Notes under the pieces: model-generated
Database searches by the model: none
What the model was told of the DNA's origin: nothing
Seen by the model: only the letters and a program-made list of their open reading frames with translations
Position numbers and translations under genes: made by a program
From: Archangium violaceum Cb vi76
Lineage (GTDB): Bacteria; Myxococcota; Myxococcia; Myxococcales; Myxococcaceae
Assembly: GCF_000733295.1 (NCBI RefSeq)
Contig: NZ_JPMI01000008.1
Location: forward strand, 49,635-113,634
Length of the DNA stretch: 64,000 nt
Direction of reading: 5' to 3'
Shown: positions 58,907 through 64,000 of the stretch, in pieces
Numbering within the stretch: position 1 is the stretch's first letter
How the letters are laid out: each line of letters starts with the position of its first letter

Positions 58907-60297
58907 ATCCCCTTCCTCACGTTCTCGATTGCCAACAAACCAAACGCCCGCTGCGCCTCATAGGACTGAGTGCTGAGCCACTTGCGCACGGTGAGGGTGG
59001 GAGAACCAGTGATTCGCAAATAGATCGATGAATACAGGCTGCTGATTTTCGTGTGGAGTGCCTTGTCCAACGCAATGACATTCTCCGTGTTGTGCAGGGC
59101 CTCTCCTCCGAACCGATCCACGTTGCCTGGGGTCTGCTCCACGATGTGATGCCACTCCTTGCCCTGACCCGCCGGCCCCATGGCCGACTTGAAACCACTC
59201 GGTGAGCCCCACGCCCTGTGCCCGTTGGGCAGGAGCGTCCCCCTCCCCGGTGAGGGCCCCCCACCCACAACGCTTCGCGTGGCCATGGCCACCACGTGAG
59301 GCGCCAACACGACGCGAATCCCCCCCTCGGGTACCGAGACGATGACGCGCTCGGTGCCAGTGGCCACATTCAACAGACCCAGACCCGTACCTGCCTCGAC
59401 CGTGCGCGAGGCCTGCCCGAATCCCGGCAGCTTCGGCGCCTTGGACGCAAGCGCCACCGTCTCCCCTATCGCCGCCGTCCCCACGATGAGGAGAATCCGC
59501 ACGCTGTTCGGACCGATAACACGGCCGAACCGCTCGCCAATCTCGCGCAGTTCCGCGAAGGTGGAGGCACGCGGCGCCTCGTCGTAGAGCCGCGCATAGG
59601 CCCGCAGCAGATCGAAGAACTCCCACCCCAGGTAGCCCCACAAGAGCACGGTGAACGCGGCGGCGATGCCCTTCGTCACGGGCTCGGGCACCGGCGCGAC
59701 CAGGAGCGCCATGTAGACCGTAATGGAGATGCTGAGCGTCGCCAGCAACCGTGTTGGGTCGAGCATCGCCCGCGCTTCCGCATCCAGTCCCTCCAGGGCC
59801 GGCCCCACCGCCAGCGCCAGCGCGAGACTCCGTTTGCCCTCATCCCGTAGCCTCGGCCCGTCCTCGAGCAGCGTCAGGCAATCCCCCGGTGTGCCGCGCC
59901 TCTCGCAATAGCGCCCATAAGAGCGCTCCAGGTCCGCGTCCCACGCTCCGCCGCTCGAGGACGAGCAGGCCAGCGCCAGTTCGCGGCCGGCATACAGTGG
60001 AAAGTGGGAGATGGCCACCCGAGGCGGCATGTGGAGCCAGAACGTCGTCAGCGCCGCCTGGAACTCCGAGTCCCCTACCCGCACCGGCGCGAAGTCCGTG
60101 GCCAGCGAGGCGAAGACCGCATCCCCTGCCCCGGCGCCGTCCACGGGCGGACCATCACGGTACGCCGTCATTCCGCCGCCCGGAGGAGCCCCCGTGGCGC
60201 ACGCCGTCACCAGCATCAACGCCGCCAGGGCCAGCGCTCCCATGCGCGAGCGCCACCGTTCACCCAGGGGGTACGAATCGACAGGAGGTTTGGACAT
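58900..60297 (-). CDS. sitA: SitA-like lipoprotein toxin with HNH-type nuclease end
   Basis: This 465-residue protein has a lipoprotein signal (ALALAALMLVTAC, Cys33), a long N-terminal region with membrane-like segments near 180-225, and a C-terminal domain of about 85 residues with EWHHIVEQ (His-His near 383), FGGEALHNTEN and a following His (KALHTKISSLY), as in HNH/endonuclease VII-like toxins. In Myxococcus xanthus, SitA lipoprotein toxins are passed to kin by TraA/TraB outer-membrane exchange and kill cells lacking the matching SitI. Layout, lipobox and the overlapping immunity gene fit that family; delivery by exchange is inferred. ATG 60297 is used; the shorter ATG 60243 is possible. 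No SitB gene is seen upstream. Confidence 0.72.
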   Translation of the reverse strand: MSKPPVDSYPLGERWRSRMGALALAALMLVTACATGAPPGGGMTAYRDGPPVDGAGAGDAVFASLATDFAPVRVGDSEFQAALTTFWLHMPPRVAISHFPLYAGRELALACSSSSGGAWDADLERSYGRYCERRGTPGDCLTLLEDGPRLRDEGKRSLALALAVGPALEGLDAEARAMLDPTRLLATLSISITVYMALLVAPVPEPVTKGIAAAFTVLLWGYLGWEFFDLLRAYARLYDEAPRASTFAELREIGERFGRVIGPNSVRILLIVGTAAIGETVALASKAPKLPGFGQASRTVEAGTGLGLLNVATGTERVIVSVPEGGIRVVLAPHVVAMATRSVVGGGPSPGRGTLLPNGHRAWGSPSGFKSAMGPAGQGKEWHHIVEQTPGNVDRFGGEALHNTENVIALDKALHTKISSLYSSIYLRITGSPTLTVRKWLSTQSYEAQRAFGLLAIENVRKGIW

Positions 60298-60459
60298 CGG
60301 CACCAGTAGTACCCCATCCGGACCGTCCCTCTACTCGGCCGCCTGCCTGGCGAGGGGCGCTCGCTCCACCGCCGATCGTCGTGGACTCGTCGTGACAGGC
60401 CTGTCGCGGTTCCCTGCACCTCCCGGGTGTGGCACCCTCGCCAAACCCCTGTTCCGACG

Positions 60460-61065
60460 ATGAAATCCGCTTTCTACCGATTGGCCAGCGAATTGCTAAG
60501 GCTCCCCGCCATGAACTGGGTGGGACTTGGAGCCGCCGCATGGATTCTCGGGGGGTGTGTCATCCCCCAGGACGAGAGTTTCCTCAGCGACATCCCCCAG
60601 CAGCGCAACCGCCCCCCGCGAATCGTGGAGAGCCAGGCGCAACCCACCGAGCGCATCATCCGGGGCTACGGCTCCGGAGACCAGTGCAAGCTGACGTTCG
60701 AGGCGATCCTCGAGGATCCCGACGTCGACGACCGCCTCATCGCCTACTGGTACGTGGACTACGATCCCACCCGGCCCAGAAGCGAGGACGCGCGCAACGT
60801 CATCCTGGCCAATAACTCCAAGGTCATCCGCGACGATCGCGCCACCTTCCAGGTGAGCTTCGACTCGGCGGACTTCAACCGGCTCAACGTCCCGGGCGAC
60901 CACATCGTCGAGGTCGTCGTCACCGACACCGTCCTGGTGAATGGCCGCGAGCCCGACGGCAGCAGCGCCATCGAGCTCTCGGATGGGGGCACCGGCACGG
61001 ATCCCGGCTACACCGCCACCTACGTGTGGTTCGTCAGGACCGAGGCCGCAGGAGACTGTCTATGA
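60460..61065 (+). CDS. Lipoprotein of unknown function
   Basis: This 201-residue protein has a lipoprotein signal ending in AAAWILGGC, followed by a mostly beta domain (YWYVDYDP.., GDHIVEVVVTDTVLVNGR), which resembles immunoglobulin-like folds. The ATG at 60460 is chosen; ATG 60511 would also keep the lipobox. Its stop overlaps the next gene's start (ATGA), so the two lipoproteins are probably made together. Similar lipoprotein pairs are common in myxobacteria and their function is not known. Confidence 0.6.
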   Translation: MKSAFYRLASELLRLPAMNWVGLGAAAWILGGCVIPQDESFLSDIPQQRNRPPRIVESQAQPTERIIRGYGSGDQCKLTFEAILEDPDVDDRLIAYWYVDYDPTRPRSEDARNVILANNSKVIRDDRATFQVSFDSADFNRLNVPGDHIVEVVVTDTVLVNGREPDGSSAIELSDGGTGTDPGYTATYVWFVRTEAAGDCL

Positions 61066-62672
61066 AGAGACTTACCCCGCTCGTGCTGCTGACCACGGCC
61101 CTCGCCACGGGCTGCGGCGCTGGAGACCTGGACGCCTTCCTCGGCTGCCGCAGTGACAGCGAATGCGACAGCAACGAGGTGTGCTTCATCGACGGATGTG
61201 GAGACCCGGGCAGGAACATCGTCGTCGAGGTGGTCCCCAACCCCCGTGGTGGCCTGCACGCCCAGGACTTCCGGGTCACGGAGCTGCGCAGCCAGCAGAA
61301 CATCGAGCTGTACGGGTCCTCCACCCTCACGGGCCAGGTGCGCGTGGAGGGGCTCTCCTCCAACAGCGCGTACTCCTCCCCCATCACGCTGCGCATGACG
61401 GGCGAGAGCCTGCTCATCCCCGGCCTGGTGCGCCGCCACGAGAGCACGCTCGTGCCCAACGACGGCCACTACACGCTGCCGGTGGGCGTGGGGCGCTACA
61501 ACGTGACCCTCTTCGCCAACGACTCCGAGCTGCCGCCCCTGTCCGGCACCCGCGAGGTGCAGCCGGGCCATGAGGTGATGATGGACTTCACCCTGCCCGT
61601 CTCCTCCGAGCTCGTCCGGCTGTCCGGCAAGGTGGTGCGCTCGGATGGAAAGCCGGTGGATGTGGAGCTGGAGGTCCAGGCCCAGGACGAGGAGCTGCGC
61701 CCGCTCTCGCAGCGGGTGATGGTGACGCGCGAGACGGGGGAGTTCACCCTCGCGCTCCCGCCCGCGGCCGCCGAGCGGCCCACGGTGCTCCTCCAGGTGG
61801 TGCCCACCTCCCCGCAGGCGCTGGTGCCGCAGAAGCAGTTCTCCGTGAACCCGCGCCAGGGCGTGGTGGAGCCCCTGTCCATGGGGGACCATGGCGAGCC
61901 GGTGCGGCTCCGCAGCCGGGTGCTGGACCGGGAGGGGCAACCGGTGGCGCACGCCACGGTGTCCCTGCAGGGCAAGGTGGGGGGTGGCGGGCAGTTCCGC
62001 AGCCAGAAGGTGCTCACGGACGAGACCGGCGCCTTCGAGCTGCTCACCCTTCCGAACGAGACCGGGAGCGCGATGATGCTCTCCGTCCTGCCCCCGCCGG
62101 GCTCCAGCGCGAGCTTCACGGTGAGGTACGTCCAGGTGCCGCGCATCAGCGTCGTGCAGTCGGCGGACGTGGTGTGTGGGGAGCGGGTCATGGTCCGTGG
62201 CGAGCTGAAGAAGCCCAGTGGCTCGCAGCCGGCGGCGGGCGTGACGATCGTGGCCGAGCCCCTCGAGGAGGCCTCCTCCGGATGGCCCCGGCTCACGGCC
62301 AGCTTCGAGGCTCCGCGCACCACGAATGAGGAGGGCAGATTCGAGCTGGCGATGGATCCGGGGCGCTACCGGCTCGACTTCATCCCCGCCGAGGATCTCC
62401 CGCGCGTCAGCCGCATCCTGACGGTGCCGCCCCCGGACGCTTCCCTCGCCGAGCCGAGCCTGGAGCTCTCCACCTTCACCCTCTCCAAGGGCCGCAGCGT
62501 CACCGGGCAGGTCTCCTTCAACGGCTCGAACATGGTGCCGCCCTCCGCCCCCTATGCCTCCATCCGCTTCTTCCGCGTGGTGGACGTGGAGGGCAAGCCG
62601 TCCGCCCTGCTGCTCTCTCAGACGCTGACGGATCAGAACGGCGCCTACTCCACCACCGTGCCCGCGCGCTGA
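61062..62672 (+). CDS. Large lipoprotein with carboxypeptidase-regulatory-like domains
   Basis: This 536-residue protein has a lipoprotein signal (LTPLVLLTTALATGC), a Cys-rich segment (CRSDSECDSNEVCFIDGCG, near 29-47) and several repeated beta-sandwich domains of the carboxypeptidase-regulatory type (for example VRLSGKVVRSDGKPVDVELE near 185, VRLRSRVLDREGQPVAHATV near 285, with further units up to the end). The ATG at 61062 follows GGAG and overlaps the upstream stop. It should be an outer-membrane lipoprotein with a structural or binding role, coupled to its upstream neighbour. Confidence 0.7.
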   Translation: MKRLTPLVLLTTALATGCGAGDLDAFLGCRSDSECDSNEVCFIDGCGDPGRNIVVEVVPNPRGGLHAQDFRVTELRSQQNIELYGSSTLTGQVRVEGLSSNSAYSSPITLRMTGESLLIPGLVRRHESTLVPNDGHYTLPVGVGRYNVTLFANDSELPPLSGTREVQPGHEVMMDFTLPVSSELVRLSGKVVRSDGKPVDVELEVQAQDEELRPLSQRVMVTRETGEFTLALPPAAAERPTVLLQVVPTSPQALVPQKQFSVNPRQGVVEPLSMGDHGEPVRLRSRVLDREGQPVAHATVSLQGKVGGGGQFRSQKVLTDETGAFELLTLPNETGSAMMLSVLPPPGSSASFTVRYVQVPRISVVQSADVVCGERVMVRGELKKPSGSQPAAGVTIVAEPLEEASSGWPRLTASFEAPRTTNEEGRFELAMDPGRYRLDFIPAEDLPRVSRILTVPPPDASLAEPSLELSTFTLSKGRSVTGQVSFNGSNMVPPSAPYASIRFFRVVDVEGKPSALLLSQTLTDQNGAYSTTVPAR

Positions 62673-62787
62673 ACCGGGCTCCCGGGAGCTCGGATGCATC
62701 AGGCGGGAGGACGAGGGCCGCCCTGGCCGCCCGTCCTCCTGGCCCCGAACGAAGCCGATACCGGACCGTGCCTACCTTGAGCACGGG

Positions 62788-63939
62788 ATGGATACCCGGG
62801 ATCCGACACGCCGCTCGCAGATCTCCGCCCGCACCGTCTGGACGGTGGGGTTCAACGCCGGTGCGCTGGTGCTGCTGGCGTACATGCTCATCCAGCTGCG
62901 CGCCGTCTTCGTGCTGCTGGCGGTGGTGCTATTCGTCTCCCTGGCGATCGATCCGCTGGTGCGCTGGCTCCAGCGGCGGGGACTGACCCGGGGCTGGGGC
63001 GTGCTGGTGGGTTTCCTGGGGCTGCTCGGGCTCGCGGGACTGCTGGGTGCCACGTTGGTACCGCTGGTGGTGCAGCAGGTGCGCAGTCTGGTGCGGTCCG
63101 CGCCCGGACTGGTGAGCGAGGTCCGCACCTGGGAGTGGACGCGGTGGCTCGAGGAGCGCTTCGACCTGGAGCGCAAGGTGCAGGAAGCGCTGTCGCACCT
63201 GCCGGACGAGGTCGCCCAGTCCCTGCCGGGCGTGGTCTCCACCACGGTGAACGGCGTGCTGTTGTTCATCACGGTGGTGACGCTGAGCCTCTTCGCCCTG
63301 CTCTTCGGGAAGGACCTCTACGAGCAGGCCCTGGGATGGGTGCGTCCCACGCGCCGGCCCGCGATGCGCGAGCTGGTGAAGAACATGCACCGGGCGGTGA
63401 GCGGCTACCTGGCGGGCACGGCCCTCACGGTGACGCTGGGTGGGCTGATCACGGCGCTGGGCACCTTCCTGTTGGGCGTGCCCTACTTCCTGGCGCTGGG
63501 GAGCCTGTACCTGGTGCTCGGCCTCATCCCATACATCGGCAGCTTCCTCATGGCGCTGCTGGTGTCCTTCACCACGCTGACGACGGTGGGACTGAACAAG
63601 GCGCTGCTCGCCCTGGGCCTCTTCCTCATCTACCAGCAGGTGGAGGGAAACCTGATCCAACCACTCGTCCAGCGCCACTCCATCCGGATGAATCCGCTGC
63701 TCATCTCGGTGGTGCTGCTGATGGGCGCGGCGCTGATGGGGCTGGTCGGCGCGATGATCGCCCTGCCATTGGCGGCGGCCCTCCAGGAGTTCCTCCGGGA
63801 AGTGCAGGAGGAGCAGCGCGAGCGGTGGGGCGAGAAGCACGAGGCGGGCGCCTCCCGCCCGGAGGCAGCTCCCGTGCTACCGGAGCCCGAGACCCACGAC
63901 CACGGTCCGGACGAGCCAGTGGGCCCCGCGCCGCACTGA
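62788..63939 (+). CDS. AI-2E family transporter
   Basis: This 383-residue membrane protein shows the pattern of the AI-2E (YdiK/PerM/TqsA) family: two N-terminal spans (FNAGALVLLAYMLIQL, AVFVLLAVVLFVSLAIDPLV), a further span at 70-95, a long soluble helical part (about 95-145), and a C-terminal block of spans with FLLGVPYFLALGSLYLVLGLIPYIGSFL. The last 45 residues are polar and His/Pro-rich. Members export small molecules or ions; the substrate cannot be told from sequence. The gene is 115 bp from its upstream neighbour. The last 61 bp of the window hold nothing recognisable. Confidence 0.85.
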   Translation: MDTRDPTRRSQISARTVWTVGFNAGALVLLAYMLIQLRAVFVLLAVVLFVSLAIDPLVRWLQRRGLTRGWGVLVGFLGLLGLAGLLGATLVPLVVQQVRSLVRSAPGLVSEVRTWEWTRWLEERFDLERKVQEALSHLPDEVAQSLPGVVSTTVNGVLLFITVVTLSLFALLFGKDLYEQALGWVRPTRRPAMRELVKNMHRAVSGYLAGTALTVTLGGLITALGTFLLGVPYFLALGSLYLVLGLIPYIGSFLMALLVSFTTLTTVGLNKALLALGLFLIYQQVEGNLIQPLVQRHSIRMNPLLISVVLLMGAALMGLVGAMIALPLAAALQEFLREVQEEQRERWGEKHEAGASRPEAAPVLPEPETHDHGPDEPVGPAPH

Positions 63940-64000
63940 TCCGTGCGCCTCCGGAAAGATGCGCTGACCCGCGGCCAATTTCCCCTCGCCCTCCGGGAGA

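Overview
The window reads as a segment of a myxobacterial chromosome, probably of the Cystobacter/Archangium/Melittangium group. It is very GC-rich, encodes many lipoproteins and has a Lon protease, an imuA-imuB mutasome pair, a Ser/Thr kinase next to an FHA-type sigma54 activator, a SitA-like lipoprotein toxin with an immunity gene, and a large NRPS/PKS operon. The genus is inferred from gene content, not from a marker gene.

Left part (1-8.3 kb, + strand): a RiPP locus. The end of a luciferase-like monooxygenase gene enters from the left edge. Three near-identical lanthipeptide-type precursor genes follow on an exact 463-bp period, each with its own promoter-like sequence and terminator, and a fourth unit upstream has lost its gene. 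Next come a full-length class I dehydratase (LanB), an HlyD-type adaptor and a C39 peptidase-ABC exporter (PCAT), packed with zero or negative spacing. No LanC cyclase is visible.

8.3-17 kb: mostly housekeeping genes. On the - strand are a lone efflux adaptor, imuB, imuA (with a LexA-like palindrome upstream) and a vWA lipoprotein; on the + strand are lon and an amidase lipoprotein.

16.9-45.8 kb (- strand): one three-gene operon with overlapping genes, transcribed right to left. The proposed assembly line is FAAL-ACP-C-A-PCP, then KS-AT-ACP-C-(degenerate A with embedded luciferase-like monooxygenase)-C-A-PCP-E, then C-A-PCP-C-A-PCP-C-PCP-C-A-PCP-TE. It should make an N-acylated lipopeptide with one malonate-derived extension. 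Odd points are an A-less C-PCP module, a monooxygenase held inside an adenylation domain that looks dead, and two REP-like palindromes inserted in frame at the same place in two A domains.

46-64 kb: a barrel-like protein and M28 peptidase pair, an aldo/keto reductase, an FHA membrane protein with a trypsin-like protease, small hypothetical genes, a TPR protein, a kinase/TPR/sigma54-activator cluster, a lysozyme-like gene remnant, a SitA-type toxin with DUF2019 immunity protein, two lipoproteins and an AI-2E family transporter.
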